Below, in pieces: positions 1-8,883 of a stretch of DNA of 28,504 nt (positions are counted from its first letter, which is position 1; each line of letters opens with the position of its first letter). The translations under genes were made by a program, and so were the position numbers. The notes under the pieces are model-generated. The model searched no databases. It was not told where the DNA came from and saw only the letters and a list, made by a program, of their open reading frames with translations. Source of the stretch: CAYNFT01 sp964396535 (lineage in GTDB: Bacteria > Chloroflexota > Dehalococcoidia > Dehalococcoidales > UBA2162); contig CAYNFT010000016.1 in the NCBI GenBank assembly GCA_964396535.1, positions 1-28,504 of the forward strand, read 5' to 3'.

Positions 1-8
1 TATTAAAA

Positions 9-62
9 ACTTCCCCCTTCCCCTTATCAAGGGGAAGGGGGATACAGGGAGATGGGGTTATA
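9..62. repeat. GC-rich hairpin repeat, family B copy 1
   Basis: A perfect inverted repeat (AAGGGGAAGGGGG and its complement around a short ATC loop) is followed by a tail reading about GGGATACAGGGAGATGGGG. The same arrangement recurs between genes at about 3548, 15184, 15413, 22293, 27969 and 28049. It holds no coding sequence. It could be a REP or MITE-like element; no transposase is in the window. Confidence 0.6.
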
Positions 63-99
63 AAAATTAGTGGGGTGAGGTAGATAAAAAGACAGTTCC

Positions 100-128
100 T
101 TGTCAGTCAGTAACATTATTGCTATACT
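100..128 (+). promoter_or_regulatory. gatB promoter
   Basis: TTGTCA (100-105) and TATACT (123-128) are separated by 17 bp, each matching the sigma-70-type consensus at five of six positions. Transcription would start near 135, leaving a leader of about 20 nt before the gatB start. Confidence 0.65.
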
Positions 129-155
129 AAATGGACTCAAGGAGTGAAATAGTTT

Positions 156-1631
156 ATGAACTATGAGACTGTTATCGGGCTAGAGGTACATGCCCAGCTA
201 CGAACAAAGAGTAAGATGTACTGCCGCTGCAGTGCTGACTATGCCAATGCCCAACCCAATACCCATGTCTGCCCGGTGTGCTTGGGCATGCCCGGCGTTC
301 TGCCTACCATTAATCTGCAAGCCGTGGAATATACTATAATGACTGCCCTAGCCTTAAACTGTACCATTTCCGAGTATACCAAGTTTGACCGTAAAAACTA
401 TCCCTACCCTGACCTTATGAAGGGCTACCAGATTTCACAATATGATGCTCCCTTTGGCAACGGAGGCTGGCTTACTTTTGAAGTTGATGGACAGGAGAAG
501 AAGGTGGGCATAACCCGCGTCCACCTTGAGGAGGATGTAGCCAAGCTGCTACACCGTAATTCTCCGGATAGAGAAGCTTACAGCCTGGTGGATGTCAATC
601 GTTCTGGAGTACCACTGATGGAGGTGGTAGGTGAGCCTGACATGCACTCCCCGGAAGAAGCCAGACAATACCTCATCAAGCTACGTAACATACTCCGCTA
701 TCTGGGTGTATCAACGGCAAATATGGAGGAGGGTAGCTTCCGGTGTGATGCCAATATCAGCATTCGTCCCGAGGGTAGCTCGGATTTACTGACTAAGGTT
801 GAGGTTAAAAATATGAATAGCTTCAGGGCAGTCTACCGGGCTATGGAATATGAAGTCCAGCGACAGACAAGGGCAGCCAAGGAAGGTGAGAAGCTAGTTC
901 AGGAGACAAGGGGTTGGGTTGAGGAGAAGGGGATAACCGTTTCCCAGCGCAGTAAAGAGTATGCCCATGACTACCGTTACTTCCCTGAGCCAGACCTGCC
1001 TCCCTTAACCCTGAGCCGGGAGTGGGTAGAGGAAATAAGGTCAAAACTACCCGAGTTGCCCGAGGCCAGACGTAACCGGTTTGTGGCTGAATATAGCCTG
1101 CCGCTATATGATGCTAACCTGTTGACAAGCTCCAAAGAAATGGCTGACTATGAAGAGGAATTTGTGAAATCAGGGGAGGCTAGCAATCTTTCAAAAACCG
1201 ACGGGGCCAAGCTGGGAAGTAACTGGCTTTTAGGTGAGGTTAGCCGCATAATGAATGCTAACAGTATAGATATTGTCAAATTTGGAGAACGGGTCAGCCC
1301 TGACAAACTTGTCGGCTTAACCCTTCTCAACTCGCAGGGTGTTGTTAATACTGCCACTGCTAAATCAATGTTGGAGGAAATGTTTAATACCGGGAAAGAC
1401 CCTGATACCCTCCTCAAAGATGGAGAGCGCAGTCAAATCAGTGATGCTCAGGAACTTGAAGAGGCGGTCAGTCAAGTAATAATTACCAACGCTCAAGCAG
1501 TGGCTGATTATAAGGCGGGCAAAGAACAGGCACTCAAGTTTCTGGTCGGCCAGGTAATGAAGGCTACTAAAGGTCGTGCCAATCCGCAACTGGTGAACGA
1601 ATTAATAAGGAAAAGGTTGGGGGAAGAATAA
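156..1631 (+). CDS. gatB: Asp-tRNA(Asn)/Glu-tRNA(Gln) amidotransferase subunit B
   Basis: GatB is the kinase/amidotransferase subunit of the GatCAB complex. It activates misacylated Glu-tRNA(Gln) or Asp-tRNA(Asn) with ATP and converts it to the correct amide form. The 491-residue length is normal for the family. The N-terminus has the GLEVHAQL motif, four zinc-type cysteines (C23, C25, C39, C42), and the DVNRSGVPLMEVV block typical of GatB; the last ~150 residues are the helical/YqeY-like tail that contacts tRNA. ATG at 156 follows AAGGAG at 139-144. gatA and gatC are not in the window and may lie elsewhere. It is followed directly by secG, so the two are probably co-transcribed from the promoter at 100-128. 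Confidence 0.97.
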   Translation: MNYETVIGLEVHAQLRTKSKMYCRCSADYANAQPNTHVCPVCLGMPGVLPTINLQAVEYTIMTALALNCTISEYTKFDRKNYPYPDLMKGYQISQYDAPFGNGGWLTFEVDGQEKKVGITRVHLEEDVAKLLHRNSPDREAYSLVDVNRSGVPLMEVVGEPDMHSPEEARQYLIKLRNILRYLGVSTANMEEGSFRCDANISIRPEGSSDLLTKVEVKNMNSFRAVYRAMEYEVQRQTRAAKEGEKLVQETRGWVEEKGITVSQRSKEYAHDYRYFPEPDLPPLTLSREWVEEIRSKLPELPEARRNRFVAEYSLPLYDANLLTSSKEMADYEEEFVKSGEASNLSKTDGAKLGSNWLLGEVSRIMNANSIDIVKFGERVSPDKLVGLTLLNSQGVVNTATAKSMLEEMFNTGKDPDTLLKDGERSQISDAQELEEAVSQVIITNAQAVADYKAGKEQALKFLVGQVMKATKGRANPQLVNELIRKRLGEE

Positions 1632-1632
1632 C

Positions 1633-1854
1633 GTGGGAGCATACTTCTATGTGATCCAGATAGTGCTGGCTGTAGCTTTGATAATGACTATCCTGCTTCA
1701 AGTTCGTGGTGGGGGGCTGGGGGGTATCTTTGGTCAGGCTGATAGCGTCTATCGAACCAGACGAGGTGTGGAAAAGACTTTATTTCAGCTTACCATCGTC
1801 TTGGTGGTGCTGTTTATCATTATCTCCATAGTAGCCCTTAGAATTAGCTCGTAA
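1633..1854 (+). CDS. secG: Preprotein translocase subunit SecG
   Basis: SecG is the small accessory membrane subunit of the SecYEG channel. The 73-residue protein has two predicted transmembrane segments (about residues 4-20 and 50-70). Between them is the glycine-rich loop RGGGLGGIFGQ and a basic YRTRRGVEK stretch, which is the family signature. The start is GTG, one base after the gatB stop, preceded by a purine-rich GGGGGAAGA stretch at the end of gatB, so translation is probably coupled. No other sec gene is present. Confidence 0.93.
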   Translation: MGAYFYVIQIVLAVALIMTILLQVRGGGLGGIFGQADSVYRTRRGVEKTLFQLTIVLVVLFIIISIVALRISS

Positions 1855-1923
1855 TTAACTGTAGCAGGTTAGACTCAATAGAGCCATCGGTTATTATGGG
1901 AATAGCACACTCAATCGTTATAC

Positions 1924-2009
1924 AATTGTTATACTCATTTCGTTAAGAAAGACCTTAACAATTGGTGCTTCGAGAGCAGGGCGTCTGTTCTAAAAAAGTA
2001 GAATCAGAC
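1924..2009. repeat. Nested inverted repeats between secG and pgi
   Basis: AATTGTTA (1924-1931) pairs with TAACAATT (1956-1963), and inside this GTTAAG (1942-1947) pairs with CTTAAC (1954-1959). A second hairpin follows, GTCTGTTCT (1983-1991) with AGAATCAGAC (2000-2009, one bulge). There is no T-run, so they are not clear terminators. The 207-bp gap has no ORF, and I found no convincing pgi promoter in it. Confidence 0.4.
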
Positions 2010-2061
2010 AAGTAATTAAGCTCGGAATAGGCACTGGTGTACTATAGACGAGGAGCTAAAT

Positions 2062-3501
2062 ATGGAAAGCTGGCGTGAACCTGAGTGGGTAAATAAGATG
2101 ACCGTACGTCTGGACTTCAGTCATATGATGTCTGATTTTCTTGGCGGAAATAAAGGTATCACCAGGGGAGAAATAGATGAGCTTATCCCCGGAGCATCAT
2201 CAATAGCCGGTAACATTGATGCTAAAAGGGAGGCTGGTGAGTGGGGATTTTACCAACTGCCCTATGACATAGAGGCCGTAGATGAGGTTTTACAGATGGC
2301 AGGTTCTTTTCAAGGTAAGTGTGATGACTTTGTTGTTCTGGGTATAGGTGGCTCAGCACTGGGTGGGATTGCCCTTTTCCGTGCCCTCTGCCACCCACTG
2401 CATAACCTGGTCTCAAAATCAGATAGAGGTGGAACACCCAGGGTATTCTTCCTGGATAATGTTGACCCTACTACTTTTAGCAGTGTTCTCGATTTCATAA
2501 ATCTGGAAAGAACCGTATTTAACGTGGTCACTAAATCGGGTTCTACTGCAGAAACCGTGAGCCAGTTTCTTATTGTCCGCCAGATGCTTACCGAGAGATT
2601 GGGTAAAGAATCGGTTAGGGAGCATCTGGTCGTAACCACCGGTGTTAAGGTGGGGCAGCTAAGGGCTTTAGCTGAGGAGGGGGGATATCCCCTGCTCTCG
2701 ATTCCAGAAAATGTGGGAGGGCGTTTTTCCGTATTGAGTCCGGTGGGGTTGTTTCCCGCCGCTATGTTTGGGATTGATATCTTGGAACTGCTGGCAGGGG
2801 CTCGCTATGCGGACGAGCGTTGTCGAACAAACCAGCTTTGGCAAAACCCCGCCTACCTGGGCGGCGCCCTGCACTACCTAGGCGATGTCAGAAAAGGACT
2901 GAATATTGCCGTTATGATGCCCTACAGCGATGCCTTAATCCAGGTAGCCTACTGGTTCCGTCAACTTTGGGCAGAAGGCTTGGGCAAGGCGCAAACCACG
3001 TCAGGGAAAGTAGTAAACGTGGGTCAAACCCCGGTGGTCGCTTTAGGAGTTACTGACCAGCATAGTCAGCTACAGTTATACTCAGAAGGCCCTTTTAACA
3101 AACAAGTTACCTTCCTGCTGGTGGAAAACCCCGGTGATGCAGTACCTATACCATCGCAGCTAGAACAAAGGGAAGGGATTTCCTATCTGGGAGGGCATAG
3201 TTTAGAGGAGCTGATGAAGATTGAAGCGCAGGCTACACAGATTGCTCTAGTCAGAGCCGGACGAAGCAATATGAGCTTTATCCTGCCGGAGATAAACCCC
3301 TTCACCATAGGTCAGCACCTTTTCCTTCTGGAGGTGCAAACAGTTTTTACTGGTGGTCTCTACGATATCAACCCTATGGACCAGCCAGGGGTTGAAGCCA
3401 GCAAGCACTACATTTATGGGATGATGGGCAGGAGCGGGTTCGAGGAGAAGGCCAGGGAAGCTAATGAGTGGCAGAATAGGAAGGGACGATACATCATCTA
3501 A
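2062..3501 (+). CDS. pgi: Glucose-6-phosphate isomerase
   Basis: Pgi interconverts glucose-6-phosphate and fructose-6-phosphate in the cytoplasm. The 479-residue protein has the SIS-fold phosphosugar motifs: LGIGGSALGG near residue 93, TKSGSTAET near 157, GGRFSVLSPVGLFPAA near 220, DQHSQ near 332 and QPGVEASK near the C-terminus. It resembles the short bacterial/Bacillus-type isomerase rather than the 550-residue E. coli form or the bifunctional PGI/PMI family. ATG at 2062 has AGGAG at 2051-2055, a good spacing. It stands alone between secG and glgC and ends at a hairpin terminator. With glgC and galT downstream it supplies hexose phosphate for nucleotide-sugar synthesis. Confidence 0.95.
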   Translation: MESWREPEWVNKMTVRLDFSHMMSDFLGGNKGITRGEIDELIPGASSIAGNIDAKREAGEWGFYQLPYDIEAVDEVLQMAGSFQGKCDDFVVLGIGGSALGGIALFRALCHPLHNLVSKSDRGGTPRVFFLDNVDPTTFSSVLDFINLERTVFNVVTKSGSTAETVSQFLIVRQMLTERLGKESVREHLVVTTGVKVGQLRALAEEGGYPLLSIPENVGGRFSVLSPVGLFPAAMFGIDILELLAGARYADERCRTNQLWQNPAYLGGALHYLGDVRKGLNIAVMMPYSDALIQVAYWFRQLWAEGLGKAQTTSGKVVNVGQTPVVALGVTDQHSQLQLYSEGPFNKQVTFLLVENPGDAVPIPSQLEQREGISYLGGHSLEELMKIEAQATQIALVRAGRSNMSFILPEINPFTIGQHLFLLEVQTVFTGGLYDINPMDQPGVEASKHYIYGMMGRSGFEEKAREANEWQNRKGRYII

Positions 3502-3508
3502 TGGTTGT

Positions 3509-3545
3509 ATAAGAGAGACTTCGCCTCTCTTATACTCTCCTTTTT
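3509..3545 (+). terminator. Terminator after pgi (hairpin family A copy 1)
   Basis: ATAAGAGAG (3509-3517) pairs perfectly with CTCTCTTAT (3525-3533) around ACTTCGC. A run of five T lies at 3541-3545 after ACTCTCC. The same hairpin plus GACTC/ACTCTCC tail recurs at 15237, 15276 (partial), 15465, 27043 and 27671. Confidence 0.6.
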
Positions 3546-3547
3546 AT

Positions 3548-3604
3548 ATCCCCTCTCAGACTCCCCTTGTAGCTACTTTATGATAGGGGGATGGGTTACC
3601 AAAC
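3548..3604. repeat. GC-rich repeat, family B copy 2 (degenerate)
   Basis: A diverged copy of the family B element runs from CCCCTCTCAGACTCCCC to GGGGGATGGGTTACC. It adjoins the family A hairpin at 3509-3545. The rest of the gap up to glgC (3605-3756) is AT-rich and shows no ORF and only weak promoter-like sequences. Confidence 0.45.
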
Positions 3605-3756
3605 GACCTCAGAAATTTGACATCTGGAGAATAATAATTATAATATGTATTGTGTTAAACTCAATACTGTACAATGTGTAGGAATGGCGGCGGGTGCTGT
3701 GTTTTTACTGTAAAATCATAGTACTAGGAAGAGTAGCAACTAAATGGTGAATGGCA

Positions 3757-5049
3757 ATGGACAAAACCTTAGCTATAATATTAGCTGGAGGTCGGGGAGA
3801 GCGGCTGGGTCTCTTAGCCCGCGAGCGAACCAAACCTGCTGTTCCCTTTGGTGGTAAGTACCGCATTATAGATTTCACCCTGAGCAACTGCGTCAATTCA
3901 GGCGTTTCCAAAGTGGCTGTTCTGACGCAGTATCAACCCCTCTCGCTCGCTGACCACATTGGTATTGGTGCTCCCTGGGGGTTAGCCCATATAGATGGTA
4001 GTGGAATGCGACTACTGCAACCCTATCTGGCACTTGACGAAGGTCGAAATTGGTATAAGGGAACCGCCGATGCTGTCTATCAGAACCTTCAGTATATCGA
4101 GGAGCAGGGTGCTGAGCGGGTGTTAATCCTGAGCGGCGACCATGTTTACAGAATGGACTATTCAGATATGGTCGAGGTTCATGATAAGACTCAGGCCGAT
4201 GTTACTCTGGCCACTACTCCTATGCCCTATGAAGAACTATTACGATTTGGCACGATGACAGTGGACGAAGAAGGGCGAATAACTGCTTTTCAGGAGAAAG
4301 TTAAAAAGCCGGAAAGTAATCTGGCATCCATGGGTGTCTACATTTTTAACAAGGATGTTCTTTCCCGATGTTTGGAGGAAGATGCTCAACTCCGGTCTTC
4401 AAAGCATGATTTTGGACGGAATGTCCTTCCCCGAATGGTGGCTGGTAATTATAGGGCTTATGCTTACAATTTTCACGGTTACTGGCGTGATGTAGGTACT
4501 ATGGCCTCCTACTGGGAGGCTAATATGGATTTGCTCGAGCTACACTCATCCCTCCTGTTCGATGCTAACTGGCCTATCCGCACCAAAGAAGAGCTGAGAC
4601 CACCGGCTATTGTTTCTCAGAAAGGTCGTGTTATTAACAGTGTAATATCGAACGGTTGTGTTATTGAGGGGCAGGTGGAACATTCAATCCTCTCTCCAGG
4701 GGTCAGGATAGGAGAAGACAGTATAGTAAAGGACTCGATTATCTTGAACGATAGCATCATTGGACCACATAGTGTTGTTGACTATTCGATCCTGGATAAG
4801 GAGGTAGTAGTTGAAGCCGGCTGTCACCTCGGTTGTGGCGATAATTTCCAGATTAACCGCAGGGAACCAAAATTAGTGAATACCGGTATTACCATCATAG
4901 GTAAGAGGGCTAAGGTACCTGTCGGGATTAAGATAGGTCGTAATTGCTTAGTCTACAATGGTGTCTCAGAAGATGACTTCGCAGGTTCTGATATCCAGAG
5001 TGGGGAGACAATCAGGCCAAGGCGAAGGAATTCTGCCCGAAAAGTGTAG
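3757..5049 (+). CDS. glgC: Glucose-1-phosphate adenylyltransferase (ADP-glucose pyrophosphorylase)
   Basis: GlgC makes ADP-glucose from ATP and glucose-1-phosphate, the committed step of bacterial glycogen synthesis. The N-terminal nucleotidyltransferase domain shows AIILAGGRGERL, the KPAVPFGGKYR allosteric/substrate block, and LSGDHVYRMDY. The C-terminal ~130 residues are a left-handed beta-helix with hexapeptide-like repeats (for example ILNDSIIGPHSVVDYSIL). Length is about 430 residues, usual for GlgC. ATG at 3757 is preferred over 3751 because GGTGA (3746-3750) lies seven bases upstream of it. The galT-type gene follows 30 bp later, suggesting an operon. No glgA, glgB or glgP is in the window, so whether the product goes to glycogen or elsewhere is open. 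Confidence 0.93.
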   Translation: MDKTLAIILAGGRGERLGLLARERTKPAVPFGGKYRIIDFTLSNCVNSGVSKVAVLTQYQPLSLADHIGIGAPWGLAHIDGSGMRLLQPYLALDEGRNWYKGTADAVYQNLQYIEEQGAERVLILSGDHVYRMDYSDMVEVHDKTQADVTLATTPMPYEELLRFGTMTVDEEGRITAFQEKVKKPESNLASMGVYIFNKDVLSRCLEEDAQLRSSKHDFGRNVLPRMVAGNYRAYAYNFHGYWRDVGTMASYWEANMDLLELHSSLLFDANWPIRTKEELRPPAIVSQKGRVINSVISNGCVIEGQVEHSILSPGVRIGEDSIVKDSIILNDSIIGPHSVVDYSILDKEVVVEAGCHLGCGDNFQINRREPKLVNTGITIIGKRAKVPVGIKIGRNCLVYNGVSEDDFAGSDIQSGETIRPRRRNSARKV

Positions 5050-5079
5050 CTCGCAGTAAGTTAGACAACGATAGATAAC

Positions 5080-6126
5080 ATGACACAGCTAAGACAAGAC
5101 CCAACAACCAGAGAATGGGTGATAATGGCTCCAGAGAGAGCCAAGCGCCCCCAGCAGACGTTAAAGAAAAAACGTGCTGAGGTGTTACCCGACCGGGATA
5201 AATCCTGTCCCTTTTGCCCCGGCAACGAGGAAAACACTCCTGACGAAGTCTTTAGAATCCCTGTTTCAACTAAGGATTCAAACTGGGATGTAAGAGTAGT
5301 TCCTAACAGGTTCGCCGCCCTAACCATGGAGAAGAGTGATACTCGAATAGAGGTAGGAAACCTGACCCGTGGAATGAATGGTTTTGGGATACACGAGGTA
5401 ATCATAGAAAGCCCTTATCACAATACCACCATAGCATTGATGACTTACCAGCAGGTAGAAAAGGTACTGGCAGCCTACCAGCAAAGGTACAACACCCTGA
5501 AGAAAGACCCGCAGCTTAAGTTTATCACCATTTTCAAGAATCACGGTCGGGAGTCAGGAACATCTCTGGAACACCCTCACTCCCAGTTAGTAGCTACACC
5601 CATCATGACTCCTTATTACCACCGTAGATTTGGCGTTGCCGTGGACTACTATGCTGATACCGGTAGATGTGTTTACTGCGATGTACTCGCTGAGGAAATG
5701 GAGAAGAGAGAGAGGGTTGTTGCCGAGACCGAGCAATTCATCGTAATTCATCCCTATGCCTCCCGTGCATCCTACGAGAGCTGGATTATCCCCAAAGGAC
5801 ATTGCTCATCCTTTGGCCTATGTCCAGAAGAGCACCGTGCTGAACTGGCCATGGTGCTAAAGGATAGTTTGCTCTGCTTGTATCGGGGACTTGATAACCC
5901 AGCCTTCAACCTTATGGTTAATACTACTATTACCGAGGATGAACAAAACCCCTATTACCACTGGCATATCAGGATAGTACCAAGACTAAGCATGATTGCC
6001 GGCTTTGAAATGGGCTCAGGTATCTACATAAATACAGCACTGCCAGAAGAAACGGCAAAGCAAGTGAAGCAGATAGCTTACTCTCTTCCCGAAGATGAGT
6101 GTATCTCTTTCAAGCAAAAGAGATAG
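5080..6126 (+). CDS. galT: Galactose-1-phosphate uridylyltransferase family (HIT superfamily)
   Basis: The enzyme family exchanges nucleotidyl groups between hexose-1-phosphates (UDP-glucose plus Gal-1-P in classical GalT). The 348-residue protein has zinc-ligand candidates C43 and C46 (CPFC), H114 (PYHN) and H165, and the active-site HPHSQ with the likely nucleophile H167. Classical GalT has HPHGQ; the serine form is common in thermophile and archaeal-type homologues. No galE or galK is near. The gene follows glgC, so a role as an ADP-glucose phosphorylase-like enzyme is an alternative. No clear ribosome-binding site precedes the ATG at 5080. Family assignment is strong; substrate is not certain. 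Confidence 0.88.
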   Translation: MTQLRQDPTTREWVIMAPERAKRPQQTLKKKRAEVLPDRDKSCPFCPGNEENTPDEVFRIPVSTKDSNWDVRVVPNRFAALTMEKSDTRIEVGNLTRGMNGFGIHEVIIESPYHNTTIALMTYQQVEKVLAAYQQRYNTLKKDPQLKFITIFKNHGRESGTSLEHPHSQLVATPIMTPYYHRRFGVAVDYYADTGRCVYCDVLAEEMEKRERVVAETEQFIVIHPYASRASYESWIIPKGHCSSFGLCPEEHRAELAMVLKDSLLCLYRGLDNPAFNLMVNTTITEDEQNPYYHWHIRIVPRLSMIAGFEMGSGIYINTALPEETAKQVKQIAYSLPEDECISFKQKR

Positions 6127-6174
6127 CCATTTGTACCAAGGACGCGATAGTTTTATTCGGGGTGCCCTATTACA

Positions 6175-6240
6175 TATAATCTTTGAGGAAAACCATTAGT
6201 TTGCTAAAGATTGTAGTTTGTTACCTCTTTTCAAAGAGGG
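6175..6240 (+). promoter_or_regulatory. Leader of GT2 gene: -10-like box and hairpin
   Basis: A perfect TATAAT is at 6175-6180, but no good -35 element lies at the right distance. CCTCTTT (6224-6230) pairs with AAAGAGG (6233-6239), a tight hairpin just before the ribosome-binding site. The intergenic stretch 6127-6264 contains nothing else I can support. Confidence 0.3.
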
Positions 6241-6264
6241 TGTTCAAATCAAGGAGTGAAAGGA

Positions 6265-8004
6265 ATGGTTAGCGCTAAGCAGGCGAATCCCTTCATTGTG
6301 ACCCTGAAAAGGCCCGCTCTATACTTGGTTATGGTGGGTATCTGGTTGCTAATCCTGGCTGGCTCAGCACCCAGCTTTTGGCGCACCTTTATCGGATTGG
6401 ATTCAGTTCTAGCCAAGGTTCTCTTTGTTCCCTTTACTGTCTGTCTAGTTTTGTTCTGGTTCTACGGAGTCTACCATTTTGTTTTCCTGGTGTTCTCTTA
6501 TCTGGCTAAGCGAGACTGGGGAGCCAGAGCTCGGGCTTTAGCTCAGGAGCAATCTTTTTCGCCCCGGGTAGCCATTATTTACACGACCTTGAACGACTTC
6601 AATAGGGAGGCAGCTTCAACGCTTCTTAAGCAGGATTATCCCAACCATCACGTCTTCCTGCTGGATGTGAGTACCAATGCTGATTTCATAGCCCGGGTGG
6701 ATGCTTTTCATAAGGAAAACGCCTCATCCACTACCCTCCATCGTCTGCAACCCAGGCAGGGATTCAAGGCACGCAGCTTGAATGATACCCTGAGGGATGC
6801 GGTAGGGGACGAGTATGAATTCTTCGCTGTCTGTGATGCCGATAACTATTGGCCGACTGACTTTTTATCGCGCACCGTCCCCTATTTTCTATTGGACGAA
6901 CGAATAGGCTTCGTTCAAGCTACCCCCACTACCAGCGGACGCGGTGAGGGAAAGTTCTCCAAAGACTTTGAAGTAGCCATTGATGCCTCATGGGCCCTCC
7001 ACCAACGTTCCAGAGACAGGTACGGCCTCATGATGTGTATGGGACACAGTGTCGTTGTGCGCCGGGAGGCATGGGAAAAGGCAGGTGGCTACCCGGAGAT
7101 AGTTCAAGAGGATACAGCTTTCACCATGAGCTTGAGGAGACACGACTACTACGGCCTCTTTGCTCCTGAGGTGCTTTGTGGTGAGGAATTCCCTGAGGAC
7201 TTCGGGCGCTCTCGCCGTCGCCAATTCCGTCTAGTGCAGGCAGATACTGAGATCCTGTCCACCCAGATGCCCAAGTATTTGAAGAGTAAGAACATCTCTT
7301 TCACAGAGAAGATAGACCTTTTGGCACGCACAATAAGAATTCCATCAGAAGCCCTAACTCTTCCTTTTCTGCTGTTAGCCTTTCCTGTAATTCCTATGGT
7401 GGAGGAAGGTGCACTCTCTGCTACCTCTATAGATAGGGCGTTTGCCTCCATGCTTTCACCGGGTCTGGTGGCGGTTACTCTGCTGACGGCTGCGGCTCCG
7501 CTTTATCCTTTTTTCGTTTACCTAAGGCGTAAGCTGCTAAAAATAATACCCCTACTGTTTCACAGTATCACCCTTCACTATACCCCTTTGGCAGTAGCCT
7601 TTGTTAGCTTTGTCGTCTATATTTTTAGGGGCAAGGCTATGTTTCTGGTCACCGGCGCTGAGGACGGTGCCGCTGTTCAGAGTCAGCCAGCAGGAGTATT
7701 CAGTAGCTTCTTGCAGAGGATAGGTGTCGATAGCAGGTTAGTTACCTCTCTTGACATTGGAGCAGGTTTGATTTTGGTATGGGTAGGGATAGTCAGTGGT
7801 AGTCTTGTCCTCATTGGTATTGCCTTTGCTCTCATAATGTCACCGATAATACGCCGTTACGGCTGGCATAACAAAGCAATATCAGTTGCTGTATATCTGC
7901 CTCTAACTCTAATCATAGCCGGTCTGGTGACGAGTCTGTCTGGCGGTATAGGCGCACAAAGTCAGTACCTGGGGCTGGCAGTTCTTTCCGTCCTTCTCTT
8001 CTAG
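6265..8004 (+). CDS. Membrane-bound family 2 glycosyltransferase (cellulose/mannan synthase-like)
   Basis: A 579-residue integral membrane glycosyltransferase that probably polymerises or transfers sugars from a nucleotide-sugar. Two N-terminal membrane segments (about residues 18-36 and 50-80) precede a GT2 catalytic domain. That domain has the DAD nucleotide-binding motif (about 191-193), the catalytic QED (281-283) and QFRLV (320-324), a variant of the QxxRW motif of processive synthases. The C-terminal part has at least six hydrophobic segments. AAGGAG at 6251-6256 sits eight bases before ATG 6265; an in-frame GTG at 6256 overlaps that site and is unlikely. It is next to nucleotide-sugar genes but its substrate and product cannot be told from sequence. 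Confidence 0.85.
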   Translation: MVSAKQANPFIVTLKRPALYLVMVGIWLLILAGSAPSFWRTFIGLDSVLAKVLFVPFTVCLVLFWFYGVYHFVFLVFSYLAKRDWGARARALAQEQSFSPRVAIIYTTLNDFNREAASTLLKQDYPNHHVFLLDVSTNADFIARVDAFHKENASSTTLHRLQPRQGFKARSLNDTLRDAVGDEYEFFAVCDADNYWPTDFLSRTVPYFLLDERIGFVQATPTTSGRGEGKFSKDFEVAIDASWALHQRSRDRYGLMMCMGHSVVVRREAWEKAGGYPEIVQEDTAFTMSLRRHDYYGLFAPEVLCGEEFPEDFGRSRRRQFRLVQADTEILSTQMPKYLKSKNISFTEKIDLLARTIRIPSEALTLPFLLLAFPVIPMVEEGALSATSIDRAFASMLSPGLVAVTLLTAAAPLYPFFVYLRRKLLKIIPLLFHSITLHYTPLAVAFVSFVVYIFRGKAMFLVTGAEDGAAVQSQPAGVFSSFLQRIGVDSRLVTSLDIGAGLILVWVGIVSGSLVLIGIAFALIMSPIIRRYGWHNKAISVAVYLPLTLIIAGLVTSLSGGIGAQSQYLGLAVLSVLLF

Positions 8005-8032
8005 AGCGAAGCTCGCTTTGGAGAAAAGAAGG
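7992..8032. terminator. Bidirectional hairpin between convergent GT2 and otsB
   Basis: An inner stem AGCGA/TCGCT (loop AGC) is extended by the imperfect pairing of CCTTCTCTTCT with AGAAAAGAAGG. It overlaps the end of the GT2 gene and lies between two convergent genes, as a shared terminator would. Confidence 0.45.
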
Positions 8033-8082
8033 GTAGCAATGTTCTGGTACCCGCCGTCTCAGGGATGTTGACGAAGGTACTT

Positions 8083-8883
8083 TTATTTCAGCTCAAGCAG
8101 GCGGGTAAGGAAAGTCTCCACTTCTGAGGTAGAATTGAGGTAATAATCGGCGTTTGATGAGGGGTTTTCCTGACCGACAAAAATGCTCCAGCCCTGTGGA
8201 CGGTGAATAATCCTGAAGACATCCTCATCGGTGGTATCATCACCCAGATAGATAACTGACCCGACTTCACCTCCGATGACTGTCTTTATTTCCTTCATAA
8301 TCGTCTCTGTAGCTTTACCCTTATGCCAGTCTATCGGCGGTCTAACTTCCAGAACCTTTTTCCCTGAGCTAACCCTGATTTTGCCATCACGGAGCCGAGG
8401 TGAAGTAATCTGGTGAAAAATCTCAGCCACTAACTTCTCCTCGCTCTCTTTGACCAGGCGATAGTGAACACTCAAGCTCAGACCCTTGTTTTCGACGATG
8501 ACTCCTCCGATACCAGCCAATCTGGCGGAAAACTGTTGAGCAAGGTCTTTCATCTCTGTTTGAGCTTCTTTAGCCTGTGGATTAATATAGTTAAGACCAG
8601 GGCCTTCGATTTCAAACCCGTGGTTTCCCGCGTAGTAAATTCCTTCTATCCCCACCAGAGCCTTGACCTCTAAGAGCGGGCGCCCGCTGATAATACCCAC
8701 GCTAAAGGCAGGTTTATCAGCCAGGGCAAGGAGTTTCTCTCTTACCTCGGGTGACAGAATCGCTTCCTCTGGCCGACTGACAATCGGGGTTAATGTGCCG
8801 TCGTAGTCAGAGAGGAGCAAGATGTGAGAGACAGCTCCAATATCAGATGAGAAGGATTCCCATGACTTAAAAAGATGCTGCAC
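8083..8883 (-). CDS. otsB: Trehalose-6-phosphate phosphatase
   Basis: OtsB removes phosphate from trehalose-6-phosphate, completing trehalose synthesis. The 266-residue protein is a HAD-family phosphatase. D26-Y-D28 of the DYDGTLTP motif are the catalytic aspartates, SGR is at 66-68, the DWHKGKA lysine motif near 185-191, and GDDTTDE at 214-220. The length is normal. Its start overlaps the otsA stop by one base (both at 8883), so otsA-otsB is a coupled operon. Trehalose acts as an osmoprotectant and stress solute in many bacteria. Confidence 0.95.
   Translation of the reverse strand: MQHLFKSWESFSSDIGAVSHILLLSDYDGTLTPIVSRPEEAILSPEVREKLLALADKPAFSVGIISGRPLLEVKALVGIEGIYYAGNHGFEIEGPGLNYINPQAKEAQTEMKDLAQQFSARLAGIGGVIVENKGLSLSVHYRLVKESEEKLVAEIFHQITSPRLRDGKIRVSSGKKVLEVRPPIDWHKGKATETIMKEIKTVIGGEVGSVIYLGDDTTDEDVFRIIHRPQGWSIFVGQENPSSNADYYLNSTSEVETFLTRLLELK

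Noticed and set aside
14..40. CRISPR-like palindromic repeats
   Set aside because: The hairpin repeats are dispersed singly through the window, without regular spacers or cas genes.
1855..2061. Possible tRNA or riboswitch in the secG-pgi gap
   Set aside because: Hairpins are present but no cloverleaf, TpsiC arm or known riboswitch core could be fitted.
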